From positions 1 to 45,733 of the forward strand of contig NZ_JAUAMB010000039.1 of assembly GCF_031010175.1 (NCBI RefSeq): a DNA stretch of 45,733 nucleotides, read 5' to 3'. Source of the DNA: Halomonas sp. SpR1 (GTDB lineage Bacteria > Pseudomonadota > Gammaproteobacteria > Pseudomonadales > Halomonadaceae). Both the position numbers and the translations under genes were made by a program. Numbering within the stretch: the first letter of the stretch is position 1; each line of letters begins with the position of its first letter. The notes under the pieces were generated by a model that was not told where the DNA came from, did no database searches, and worked only from the letters and a program-made list of their open reading frames with translations. Shown piece by piece: positions 1 to 8,127 of this stretch.

Positions 1-104
1 GAGTGGCGAGAAGGACAGTTTTTCAGGTACCATTTTGGAAGCGGTTGTTGGTGTTGGTTTTTGGTGTAAGGCCCTGAAACGTTAACACTTTCAGCCGCTT
101 CCTT

Positions 105-551
105 TTATGCCCCGTGAGAAATTCGGGCTAGTACCTCTACGCCACGATGCTCACCGGCGTCGCTTAGGTATTCTTGATGAGTACGCCAGTAAGCCACGGA
201 AGCGTTTTCCGATGAAAAGTCTTCAAAGGTGGGGAATTCCGGCAGTTTGGTTAGCTCAAAGCGCCCTGGCATCAAACCATGGAAGAGCCAGGTGACATCA
301 GCGACGCCATCCGCCACCAACTCCATCTGTGCGTTAGGTGGCCCTAAGTCATGGGTAACATTGACGCTGACGCGTCCGTCGGTCGCCTCTTCAACCCATT
401 TCCCCCATGTGGGCCAGACGATCGTATTAACGCCATGATTAGGGCCCGCCCAGGTACTCACCTGAAGCACGGTATCAGCCGCTGCCGCGCCTTGCAGAGA
501 GCCCAAAAGCATCAGGGCCGAGAAGGTGGTCAGTGTCGCCATTTTGTTCAT
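105..551 (-). pseudogene. TRAP transporter solute-binding protein (DctP-type), N-terminal fragment
   Basis: The 148-aa product begins with a signal peptide (hydrophobic core, then AAAADT) and continues as the first half of a DctP-family periplasmic binding protein. The start ATG (551) has an AAGGA about 8 nt upstream. DctP proteins are usually about 320-340 aa. Here the frame ends just after the segment GVEVLARISHGA, where the family normally continues. The remaining 104 bases to the window edge show no continuation of the family in any frame I read, and no TRAP membrane subunit is visible. I infer a gene broken by deletion or frameshift, although an unseen continuation to the left of the window cannot be excluded. 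It sits 77 nt downstream of the P450 gene on the same strand, so it may once have imported a substrate for it. Confidence 0.65.
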
Positions 552-628
552 TGTGATTATCCTTCTTGATGGTTCATGTATCAGGCAGTGCCAGTGTAAA
601 GCAGAGGTTCTTTTAAGGTTGTTACTGC

Positions 629-2980
629 TTAGAGCGCCAGAATCAGGCGCTTGCCCGCTGCCCGCGAGCAGCAGGCCATCATACGGTCATTGGCGTCGCG
701 CTCGGCATGACTGAGCACCAAATCGCGGTGATCGATAGACCCCTCGGTCACCGCTACTTCGCAGGTTCCACACAGGCCTTCGCAGCAGTCACTAGGCACA
801 TCCACCCCTGCCGCTGTTAACGCCTCAAGCAGGGTCTGGTCGTTACCGACCTGAAGCGTCAGGTCGGAGTCCGCAAGCACTACTTCGAAGGCATGTTCGT
901 TCTCTGGATCGAGGATGTTGGAGCGAGCTGTGAAATGCTCAACGTGCAAGGTACCCTCGGGCAAGCTCACCGCCTGGGACTCTAGCGCCTCCAGCAAACG
1001 CTCTGGGCCGCAGGCGTAGACTTGCTCACCCTCGACTAGGCCGCTAAGCGTGCTCAGTAGATCGAGGCGACAGCCCTCGTCGCCAGCATGAACGGCTAGC
1101 GCTGCGCTATGGTCACGTTCGACTCGGTTCAAAAAGGCCATGGTTCGACGTCCGGCGCCGCAGTAATGGAGCACATAGGGCTTACCAAGTGCCTTGAGTC
1201 GATCTGCCATGGCAAGAATCGGCGTAATGCCAATACCACCGGCTATCAGGGTATAGCGCTTTGCCGTCTCGTCCAGATGGAAATGATTTTTGGGGCCAGC
1301 GATATGCAGTACATCCCCGGGCTTGACCGTGTCGTGGAAGTGCAGCGATCCGCCACGCCCCTCAGGCTCTCGCAGGATGGCGATGGAGAGACGTTTACGA
1401 TCATCGCGCGTCCCGCACAGTGAGTAGTAGCGGCGCCACTCTGCCGAAACCAGCTCGATATGCGAACCTGGGGTCCAGTCGGGCAGCTCACGCTCATGGG
1501 GATCCACCAGATCAATACGCATCACCGCCTCGGCTTCATGCTCCACCTCGGCGACCACCACCCGACGCAAGATATCTTCCTTGATAGGCGCGCCAATATG
1601 GAAAAGCGTAGGGCTCTCCAGTACTGCGTGGTTGCATCGTTCAGGATTCTGCGCGGGCTCCCACTCCACCCATAGCGATGTAGGCCCGCGGAAAGAGGTG
1701 TTGGGCAGATATTCGAGCGATTGATCTTCGACCAGATGGATATGGGGTAGCCGACGGACAAACTCATCAAGGATAATACGCATCTCCATGCGAGCGATGT
1801 TCTTACCCATGCACTGGTGCGCACCGTAGCCGAAAGTGAAGTGCTCCGCTGCGTTATGGCGGTAAATATCGAGCTCGTCGGGATTCTCAAAATGTCTCGG
1901 ATCGCGGTTGGCCGACGCCTGCACGATCAACACCTTTCCGCCCTTCGGAATCCTCTTTCCCCCTACCACGGTGTCGTCGGTAGCGATACGGCGCCAGGCC
2001 ACGACCGAGCCGGCGACGCGCAGACACTCCTCGATAGCGCTGGGAATCAAAGCGGGGTTCTCACAGATGTCATTCCATGACTCGCGATTCGATAGCAAGG
2101 TAAGAAAGGCATTGGTGGTGGCGAATGCGGTGGTCTCATGGGCAGCCACCAAGATGGCCATCATCATCGAACGCAGGTAGCTCTCTGGCACAATGTCAGG
2201 GTGCTTGTTGTGCATGCGGATCGAGTCATACATCCACCCTTCGCCGCTGGGCTCAGCACGCATGCGGTCGAGAATAGCCTGGGCGGTTTTCCAAAACTGG
2301 CCCACATCCACGGCAATCTGCAACTGCTGCTCCGGGGAGGGGCGGCCCCAGGTATTCAGCGTGTGAGCGACCGAGAATTTGCGAAGCTCCTTGGCATCCT
2401 CATTGGGCACACCCAGGAAGCGCAGTGCGACAGTCATGGGGATTTCCCGAAACATCTCGCCCACCAGATCCGCACGCCCCTTATCGATGAAGCAATCCAT
2501 ATAGTCACGCACCAACTCACGCACCCACGCCTCGTGCTTCTCAAGGTTTTCGGGCAGGAAGGCATCCATCAGCAGACGGCGGCGCTCCATGTGATCCGGT
2601 TCATCCTCATTGACCATGGTACGGCGCATTGCGAACCCGTAGCTCTCAAGAATTTTCATCGCCTCGGGCGGCGCGGGGGTTAGTTTCTCCAACGCGATAG
2701 AGGGCGAGAAGGTGATGTTGTCACGGAAGACCGCTTTAACGTCTTCATAGCGACTCACGACCCAGTAGCCGAGTTTAGGGCTGTAAAACACTGGCTCCTG
2801 CTCGCGGAACCAGCGCAGCGCCTCAGCGGGGTCAAGCTGATAAGGCGTATCGAAGGGGTCAAAATCGGCCGCTTCAGGTGAGACTGGACAACCAGTAGGC
2901 GATAGTGCCACGGATGCCCGTAATGGTTGAAAAAGGCACTCGCCCGATGTGCTACCGGAACGGTGAGACACTGATGCCAT
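629..2980 (-). CDS. Self-sufficient cytochrome P450, CYP116B-like (P450-FMN reductase-ferredoxin fusion)
   Basis: This 783-aa protein carries a whole monooxygenase chain. The P450 domain spans about 35-440: I-helix AHETT (280-284), ExxR (E318-R321), and heme loop FGYGAHQC with ligand Cys390. A phthalate-dioxygenase-reductase-like domain follows at about 465-690, with FMN motif RYYSL (517-521) and nucleotide-binding GGIGITP (581-587). The C-terminal plant-type [2Fe-2S] domain has Cys732, 737, 740 and 770. Length, order and sequence match the P450RhF/CYP116B class, which hydroxylates or dealkylates aromatic and other small substrates with NAD(P)H. The true substrate is unknown. The ATG at 2980 has GGGAG upstream (complement of 2987-2991). 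It is divergent from an IclR regulator, the likely controller (inference). All cofactor residues appear intact. Confidence 0.95.
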   Translation of the reverse strand: MASVSHRSGSTSGECLFQPLRASVALSPTGCPVSPEAADFDPFDTPYQLDPAEALRWFREQEPVFYSPKLGYWVVSRYEDVKAVFRDNITFSPSIALEKLTPAPPEAMKILESYGFAMRRTMVNEDEPDHMERRRLLMDAFLPENLEKHEAWVRELVRDYMDCFIDKGRADLVGEMFREIPMTVALRFLGVPNEDAKELRKFSVAHTLNTWGRPSPEQQLQIAVDVGQFWKTAQAILDRMRAEPSGEGWMYDSIRMHNKHPDIVPESYLRSMMMAILVAAHETTAFATTNAFLTLLSNRESWNDICENPALIPSAIEECLRVAGSVVAWRRIATDDTVVGGKRIPKGGKVLIVQASANRDPRHFENPDELDIYRHNAAEHFTFGYGAHQCMGKNIARMEMRIILDEFVRRLPHIHLVEDQSLEYLPNTSFRGPTSLWVEWEPAQNPERCNHAVLESPTLFHIGAPIKEDILRRVVVAEVEHEAEAVMRIDLVDPHERELPDWTPGSHIELVSAEWRRYYSLCGTRDDRKRLSIAILREPEGRGGSLHFHDTVKPGDVLHIAGPKNHFHLDETAKRYTLIAGGIGITPILAMADRLKALGKPYVLHYCGAGRRTMAFLNRVERDHSAALAVHAGDEGCRLDLLSTLSGLVEGEQVYACGPERLLEALESQAVSLPEGTLHVEHFTARSNILDPENEHAFEVVLADSDLTLQVGNDQTLLEALTAAGVDVPSDCCEGLCGTCEVAVTEGSIDHRDLVLSHAERDANDRMMACCSRAAGKRLILAL

Positions 2981-3004
2981 GAAGGGCTCCCGTAAAATTA
3001 AGCG

Positions 3005-3028
3005 GTTCGTTTTTTACTTTTATCGAAC
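3005..3028. promoter_or_regulatory. Possible operator: short inverted repeat in the P450/iclR intergenic region
   Basis: The 188-nt divergent region holds a GTTCG (3005-3009) and CGAAC (3024-3028) inverted pair flanking an AT-rich core, just upstream of the P450 start. IclR proteins bind palindromes in such spacers. Five-bp arms are weak evidence, so this is only a candidate. Confidence 0.2.
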
Positions 3029-3168
3029 ACTTAGTTTCTTTTAATGCACAATTGAAGGTAGGCAGTTTCTGTCAGCGAGTCAACTCTTCAACCTAGCTGA
3101 GTTAGTATGTATCGATTGGCTAACGACTGAACCCACTTACCGCCCCCAGTACCGAGGTGTCTCGCTTT

Positions 3169-3849
3169 ATGGCTACCAATACGTTGCAAACGCTTGATCG
3201 CGGGCTCAAGGCACTGGAAATTGTCTCCGAACACAGTGATGGCATTACCATTGCCGATCTGGCTGAACGCCTCGATATTCATCGCGCCATTGCCTACCGT
3301 ATCGTAGCCACCCTGGCCAGCCATGGGCTGATTACGCGCACCCCCGAAGGCTCCATTCGCCTGGGTGCCGGCACGGCACTGCTTGCCTCCCGCTTTGAGC
3401 CTCATCTACGCGCTATTGCCCAGCCACTCTTACAGGCGCTCGCTAAAGCCACTCGCGCTACCGCTTTCATCTCGGTCGCGCAAGGGGAGGAGTGCGTTGT
3501 GTTAATGGTCGCAGAGTCGGGAGAGATGCCTCTGCAAATTGGCTACCGAGTGGGTAGCCGCCATCCGTTGACGTTGGGCGCTGCCGGTATCGCTATACTT
3601 GCCGAACGGCCTCCTCACCCAGAGGATAGTGAGGCGATAAAGCAGGCACGGCTCGACGGCTATAGCCTGACCCATGGGCAACTGCAACGCGGTGCAGTTG
3701 GCGTGGCAAGCGCTATCTCATCCACGTCGTTTCGCCCCACCATCGAAGCGTGTGTGGGCGTGGTGGCCCTTGAAGACCTAGATGAAGAGACCGCTATTAC
3801 GGAAGTAAAAACGTATGCCCAGCGCATCGCCGAGCTGATTGCTCGATAA
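3169..3849 (+). CDS. IclR-family transcriptional regulator
   Basis: The protein has an N-terminal winged helix (about residues 5-65, with DGITIADLAERLDIHRA as recognition region) and a C-terminal IclR effector domain. It is somewhat short for the family at 226 aa (usual about 250). The reading frame opens at a GTG at 3157, but ATG 3169 sits 11 nt after a GAGG and gives the usual IclR N-terminus, so I prefer it. IclR proteins control catabolic genes by binding small aromatic or organic-acid effectors. Divergence from the P450 gene suggests it regulates that gene (inference). A strong hairpin follows the stop codon. Confidence 0.9.
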   Translation: MATNTLQTLDRGLKALEIVSEHSDGITIADLAERLDIHRAIAYRIVATLASHGLITRTPEGSIRLGAGTALLASRFEPHLRAIAQPLLQALAKATRATAFISVAQGEECVVLMVAESGEMPLQIGYRVGSRHPLTLGAAGIAILAERPPHPEDSEAIKQARLDGYSLTHGQLQRGAVGVASAISSTSFRPTIEACVGVVALEDLDEETAITEVKTYAQRIAELIAR

Positions 3850-3880
3850 CTCGCTCGCTGTGTCAGCGCAGTAATGAATG

Positions 3881-3914
3881 AACCAGCGAAAAGGCGGACG
3901 CCTTGTCGCTGGTT
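3881..3914 (+). terminator. Hairpin terminator after iclR
   Basis: A 9-bp outer stem AACCAGCGA/TCGCTGGTT (3881-3889, 3906-3914) and a 6-bp inner stem AAGGCG/CGCCTT (3891-3896, 3899-3904) are separated by single unpaired bases, 32 nt after the iclR stop. Only TTTAAG follows, so the T-tract is poor, but the stem is very stable. Confidence 0.65.
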
Positions 3915-3934
3915 TAAGAGCTGGGTTTAACACG

Positions 3935-4099
3935 CTATTCCGGGGAGCGTACGGTAATCGCCGGATTGTGATCGAAGAAGTTGAAGGGCGAAAGAATGGT
4001 GCCTTTCCACATCGTTGGCATTACCGGCCAATCTTCCATTCTAGGAATATGGTGGAACCCCATTGTATACCACACCACGTCCGCCAGCTTACCCCAGCG
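3935..4099 (-). pseudogene. Fossil of the C-terminus of a copper amine oxidase
   Basis: Read on the minus strand, about 54 codons before a TAG (3935-3937) give RWGKLADVVWYTMG, then HHIPRMEDWPVMP, then SPFNFFDHNPA. These are hallmark segments of the C-terminal catalytic domain of copper/topaquinone amine oxidases. The first contains the third copper-ligand His region and the last is the conserved FFDxNP end. An in-frame TGA lies immediately upstream and the preceding 60 bases do not resemble the family, so about 600 residues are missing. A plus-strand 92-codon open frame over the same bases (3878-4156) is a chance frame. This is a remnant of an amine-catabolism gene lost from this locus. Confidence 0.75.
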
Positions 4100-4123
4100 T
4101 CACTTATCAATAAGGCAAGCGAG

Positions 4124-4198
4124 TTTAAAGCGATAGATAAAGAGCTTCTACTTTAAAGCTGTGTCTTTAAACCCATATTTTAAAGATAATTTTTTAAA
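4124..4198. repeat. Cluster of phased TTTAAA motifs
   Basis: TTTAAA occurs at 4124, 4152, 4166, 4179 and 4193; the last four are spaced 14, 13 and 14 nt. This is an AT-rich stretch in the gap from 4100 to 4450, which otherwise holds no gene I can support. The same gap contains a duplicated CTATATATC (about 4308 and 4323) and probably the promoter of the next gene. No function is assigned. Confidence 0.4.
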
Positions 4199-4450
4199 GC
4201 TAAGTTAAAAATTTCCCCCCTGGTGTGAATCTGGTTTCCTCCACTTTTTTGTTGGCTACACTAATAACAAGCGGGTCAGGTATATACGTTGGAATCCATG
4301 CAGAGGCTATATATCAGCGGGTCTATATATCCCAAGCACCGATAGGCAATTTTTTGTTCCGCATACGGAAAACTAAACAGGGCTGGCCAACCTGAGGGCC
4401 AGCATGTTCATCAGCATTGATAGCCATACAACATTACGGGAGGCAGCCTG

Positions 4451-4795
4451 TTGGAAATTGTAAAGCCATTTGCAGAATGGGGAGTGGCCATTATGGAGAT
4501 AGTGGGTATCTCCATAATTGTTGGGTTCGCATTTTTTGCACTCCTGGTCGAGCCAATTTTGCGCTGGAAGCAAAATAACAATGAACCCGTATTTCATCAG
4601 GTTCGCCAGCGTCTTGGTAAAGGTATTTTGCTCGGTTTGGAGTTCCTTGTGGCCGCCGACATTATTCATACTGTCGCTGTAGAATTAACCTTTAAAACGG
4701 TGGGTATATTAGCCATTGTCGTACTAATACGTACCTTCCTTAGCTTTACATTAGAAGTTGAGCTGTCTGGTCGTTGGCCTTGGCAGAACAAATAG
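4451..4795 (+). CDS. DUF1622-family small membrane protein
   Basis: This 114-aa protein has three predicted hydrophobic segments: about residues 15-37 (IVGISIIVGFAFFALLVEP), 55-75, and 82-100. There is a basic loop (RWKQ...RQRLGKG) between the first two. Size and pattern match the DUF1622 family, whose function is unknown. The start is TTG at 4451, chosen because a strong GGGAGG (4438-4443) lies 7 nt upstream; the first ATG (4493) would remove the conserved amphipathic N-terminus. It stands alone and is convergent with the binding-protein gene to its right. Confidence 0.8.
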   Translation: MEIVKPFAEWGVAIMEIVGISIIVGFAFFALLVEPILRWKQNNNEPVFHQVRQRLGKGILLGLEFLVAADIIHTVAVELTFKTVGILAIVVLIRTFLSFTLEVELSGRWPWQNK

Positions 4796-4882
4796 AGAAA
4801 ACAGGCGCCTGCTGTTATAGAAGTACACTTCTTATTCCCAGATACGAAGGTAGTGATCCTGCCCCCTCTTGCGATATTGCAC

Positions 4883-5929
4883 TTATTCGGGAGTATCGCT
4901 TTGATAGCGATTGAACTCACGTTGCCACCGCGCCATAAACGCATCGCGTCGTAGCGCATCAACAAAGGCCAGCACCGACGCGTTAAGTGTAATGGGATAG
5001 AGGCGATCACCGACTTGATCGCGTAAGCGTTGAGCAGTGTAGGGCCCGACAACATCGGGACGCACGCTGAAAAGCGGGGTTTGGGCTGCCAACACACGCT
5101 GACCATCGCGGCTGAGCAGAAAGTTCATAAAGGCTTTCGCAGCCCGCGGGTGCGGCGCATCACGGTGGATAAACCCCGTTCGCATCATCACCAAGGCATA
5201 GTCCTGGGGCACCTGAACGATCACTTCGGGATGCTCTTGTGCCCACACCATCGCATAGGAACCCAACAGGTTATAACCCAGCCAATAACGCCCCTCGGTA
5301 AGCCCTTCAAGCATCGAGCGAGTATTGGATTCGAGTTGGGCGTCGACATCCCCCAGTACCGTCACCAGATCCCAAAACCTGTCTGTATAGCGAGCATCCT
5401 GCTGGAACAGAGTATAGCCAATCCCGCTTTCTGAAGGAGAGTAGGTGGTTACCTTGCCTTGTAACGTCTCACGCTGTTCGCTTAGCAGTGTGTGAAGATC
5501 CGCATGTGTTTGCGGTGGCAGGATGTGGCGCGCTAAATCAAGCCGGTAAGCCATGACGATGGGCTCGAAGGTGAAGCCAAACAGTTCATTTCGCCATTTT
5601 GCCCAGTCAGGCCACTCACTGGCCTGTGCAGAATCCAGTGGTTGGGCATAGCCTTGATTCACCCAGTTCATCTGCCAAGGCATGGCGGAGCTGATCACCA
5701 CATCGGGCGGAGGATCCGCCGTCTCGATCAAGGCGTTGACCTCCAGTGTTGTGCTGTCACGGTAGATAAGCTCGATATCGGGATGGGCCTGCTCGAAAGC
5801 CGCCAATAGAGGCGCTACCACTTGCCGATCCAAGGCAGCTTCTACCACCAGCGGCATCGCTTGCAAGCGCTGAGAAGATAAAAAACAGACAACGAACAGG
5901 GCTGACATCAGCCATAAGCGGTGCATCAT
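4883..5929 (-). CDS. Periplasmic solute-binding protein of ABC type, cotranscribed with a TctDE-like two-component system
   Basis: The product is 348 aa with a signal peptide (about 1-24, ending LQAMP) and a type-2 periplasmic binding fold like iron(III)/thiamine/polyamine ABC binding proteins: early YRDST, PPPDVVIS, and late HPRAAKAFMNFLLS. No ABC permease or ATPase is visible in the window. It is the last gene of a three-gene operon and its ATG overlaps the kinase stop (ATGA). This arrangement suggests it delivers ligand information to the sensor kinase rather than feeding a transporter (inference). The ligand, perhaps a carboxylate, cannot be told from the sequence. Confidence 0.85.
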   Translation of the reverse strand: MMHRLWLMSALFVVCFLSSQRLQAMPLVVEAALDRQVVAPLLAAFEQAHPDIELIYRDSTTLEVNALIETADPPPDVVISSAMPWQMNWVNQGYAQPLDSAQASEWPDWAKWRNELFGFTFEPIVMAYRLDLARHILPPQTHADLHTLLSEQRETLQGKVTTYSPSESGIGYTLFQQDARYTDRFWDLVTVLGDVDAQLESNTRSMLEGLTEGRYWLGYNLLGSYAMVWAQEHPEVIVQVPQDYALVMMRTGFIHRDAPHPRAAKAFMNFLLSRDGQRVLAAQTPLFSVRPDVVGPYTAQRLRDQVGDRLYPITLNASVLAFVDALRRDAFMARWQREFNRYQSDTPE

Positions 5930-7323
5930 GTTTCCTCTCTTATGGTCTGAAAGTGCAACTCAATCCGAAGCCCATGAGGCTGTCTCTCTTTGGCTTGCAA
6001 CTCGGCCGCATGTCGTCGAGCAATGGAGTCAACAATGGCCAAGCCAAGGCCTGAACCCTGCGTATCCTGACGCCCGCCACGCTCGAAGGGTTGAAACAAC
6101 CGGCTGCGTATCTCGGGGTCGACCCCAGAACCGTTATCCTCGATATAAAGCATGACATGGCTGTCGATGGATTTTAGCCCCAGGGTAATAACGCTACCGG
6201 AGGGGGTGTAACGCAGTGCGTTATCGATCAAATTACCCAGTAGCTCGCGAAGCGCCCATGCTTGTCCCCGTATTATGACAGGCTCGGCAGGCAGCTCGTC
6301 CAGCCCCAGGTCATGGTTCATCGCCAGCTCGCGTTGTGCCCACTCAAGCACGGTTTCATGCAGCGTCGTTTTCAGGTCGAGTGGCATGAGTTCGTCAGCC
6401 TCTTCGATATGGCGAAGGCGCGCGAGACTCAATAGTTGGCTGGCAAGACGACTGGTGCGCTGCGCACCGTCGTGCACGTCCGACAAGGCTCGATACCACT
6501 CGCTAGGGTCGCGGCTTTGCAGGGCCAGCTCGCTGGTACTCTGCAAGCCCGCTAGCGGTGTCTTGAGCTGATGACTGGCGTCTGCCGTGAAGCGCAGCAG
6601 GTTGTCGCGACTCTCGCGCTGGCGGGTAAACAGGGTATCAAGCGCTTCGACCATTTCACGTAATTCTTCCGGAACCTTGCCATTAAGTGGCCGAGTGTCA
6701 TCGGCCGTGCGTTGGCGCAATTGATGGCGCAGCTTACGCATCGGTTTCAATGCCACTCGCATCGCCAGCAGCATCAGCATGCCTGCCAGCAGCACCATGG
6801 CAATAAAACGAATGACCGCGCGATCAAATAGCTCTTTGGCCAGTGCCTGGCGGCCACTGACCGTGTGGCCCACCCAGATTTGCACCGGATCTTGAATGTC
6901 CCACCCTGCCGAGTCGTATTCTCTACCGTGCAACCGCCAGCGGGTGCCCTCCTGGGTAAGATCAAGCCAGGTTGGCTCGATGGCCGCCTTGCCACGCCCT
7001 GCTTTGGGAATGGGGATATCCAGGTTGGCCGAGATGCGTCGTCCATTGGAATCGAGCACAGCGTAGAAGACCCGCTCCTGATGAGAGGTCGCCAGAATTT
7101 GTAGGGCGGCGGGAGGAATCCTGACGACAGGGTCGCTGCCTTCCCATTGCACCGACTCGGCGGTCGTCAGTGCAGCGGCTTCAAGCTGACTGTCGTAAGC
7201 GCGCTCTGCCGCGCGCTGGGTTGAATAATAAGCCTCCATCAGCAGTAGTGTACCGAGCCCCGAGACCATGACGAGCAGCCAGACAGCCAGGCGCGCTTTT
7301 AGCGTGCCTTGAACGTGAATCAC
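5926..7323 (-). CDS. tctE: TctE-like sensor histidine kinase
   Basis: This 465-aa inner-membrane kinase has a transmembrane helix at about 10-30, a periplasmic domain (30-168), a second helix at about 170-190, then HAMP-like, HisKA and HATPase domains. The phosphorylated His is H251 in SHQLKTP. N-box NLIDNALRYTPSG, G1 IEDNGSGVD and G2 GSGLGLAIV are intact. Periplasmic layout and neighbours match TctE, the sensor for tricarboxylate uptake. It overlaps the regulator gene upstream and the binding-protein gene downstream by 4 bp each, so all three should be translated together. It likely controls the divergent tctCBA genes (inference). Confidence 0.9.
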   Translation of the reverse strand: MIHVQGTLKARLAVWLLVMVSGLGTLLLMEAYYSTQRAAERAYDSQLEAAALTTAESVQWEGSDPVVRIPPAALQILATSHQERVFYAVLDSNGRRISANLDIPIPKAGRGKAAIEPTWLDLTQEGTRWRLHGREYDSAGWDIQDPVQIWVGHTVSGRQALAKELFDRAVIRFIAMVLLAGMLMLLAMRVALKPMRKLRHQLRQRTADDTRPLNGKVPEELREMVEALDTLFTRQRESRDNLLRFTADASHQLKTPLAGLQSTSELALQSRDPSEWYRALSDVHDGAQRTSRLASQLLSLARLRHIEEADELMPLDLKTTLHETVLEWAQRELAMNHDLGLDELPAEPVIIRGQAWALRELLGNLIDNALRYTPSGSVITLGLKSIDSHVMLYIEDNGSGVDPEIRSRLFQPFERGGRQDTQGSGLGLAIVDSIARRHAAELQAKERQPHGLRIELHFQTIREET

Positions 7324-7988
7324 CTTGGCGCTTCCTCAAGGCGATAGCCTAAGCCACGAAATGTGCGGATGCGCAGGCAGCTTCCTTGAAGTCGCTTACG
7401 TAATCGGCTCACGTACACTTCCAGGGCGTTGGAGCCAACGTCCCCGAAGCTAAACACTCGCCTTTCCAGCATCTCGCGCGGGGCGATATTGCCTGCGTGT
7501 AAAAGCAGCCCTTCAAGCAAGCGCAGCTCTCGGCGGGGTAGTTCAAGTATGACGTCATCGAGTGTCGCGGCTCCGGCAGTAGGATCAAGGCATAAAGGGC
7601 CAAACTTCAGGCGGTTATCGCTACGCTGCTGACTGCGCCGCAGCAAGGCACGTACCCGAGCCTCTAGTTCCGCAACCGAGAACGGTTTGGCAAGGTAGTC
7701 GTCTGCACCTAGATCGAGACCGCGTACCCGGTCTTCAATGCCGTCCCTAGCCGTCAGGATCAACACGGGGGTTCGGTCACCGCGCTCACGCAGCTCACCA
7801 AGCAAGTCGAGGCCATTACCGTCAGGCAGCCCCAGGTCAAGCAGTATCAGATCGAAAGTGTCATTGCGTAGCGCCGTTCGCGCCTCGCTGGCGAGGGAGA
7901 AAACATCAACGGTATTACTCAGGCGAGCAAGCGCATTGTCCAGCGAGCGGGCGATCATCGGATCGTCTTCAACGATGATTAGGCGCAT
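7320..7988 (-). CDS. tctD: TctD-like OmpR-family response regulator
   Basis: The 222-aa protein has a receiver domain (1-115, acidic pocket EDD, phospho-acceptor D51 in LLDLGLPDG, switch Lys in LAKPF) and a C-terminal OmpR/PhoB winged helix (about 125-220, ending FRGLGYRLE). It heads the operon with the kinase and binding protein and is divergent from tctC across a 139-nt spacer. That spacer contains a tandem repeat suited to this regulator class (8025-8041). The ATG at 7988 lacks a strong ribosome site, but MRLIIVEDD is the normal start for this family. Confidence 0.92.
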   Translation of the reverse strand: MRLIIVEDDPMIARSLDNALARLSNTVDVFSLASEARTALRNDTFDLILLDLGLPDGNGLDLLGELRERGDRTPVLILTARDGIEDRVRGLDLGADDYLAKPFSVAELEARVRALLRRSQQRSDNRLKFGPLCLDPTAGAATLDDVILELPRRELRLLEGLLLHAGNIAPREMLERRVFSFGDVGSNALEVYVSRLRKRLQGSCLRIRTFRGLGYRLEEAPR

Positions 7989-8024
7989 ATGACTAAAGTC
8001 TCAGGACGTAATAAGGAAAATGAC

Positions 8025-8041
8025 AGGTTGATGAAAGGTTG
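8025..8041. promoter_or_regulatory. Candidate TctD binding site: AGGTTG direct repeat with 11-nt period
   Basis: AGGTTG occurs at 8025-8030 and 8036-8041, exactly one helical turn apart, in the spacer between tctD and tctC. OmpR/PhoB-class regulators typically bind tandem half-sites with this spacing. The location fits control of tctCBA. Motif assignment is inference. Confidence 0.45.
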
Positions 8042-8127
8042 CCTGCCTAACATTGCGCTTGTCATCTCAGTATGACCGGGGTCGGGCCATCCCGCTCCCG
8101 AATACAACAAGAGAACAGGAGTTCGCC

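Noticed and set aside
2138..2683. 181-codon plus-strand frame
   Set aside because: Antisense shadow of the P450 domain, which is firmly identified.
3878..4156. 92-codon plus-strand open frame
   Set aside because: It starts inside the iclR terminator hairpin and lies opposite the amine-oxidase remnant, whose minus-strand translation carries clear family motifs.
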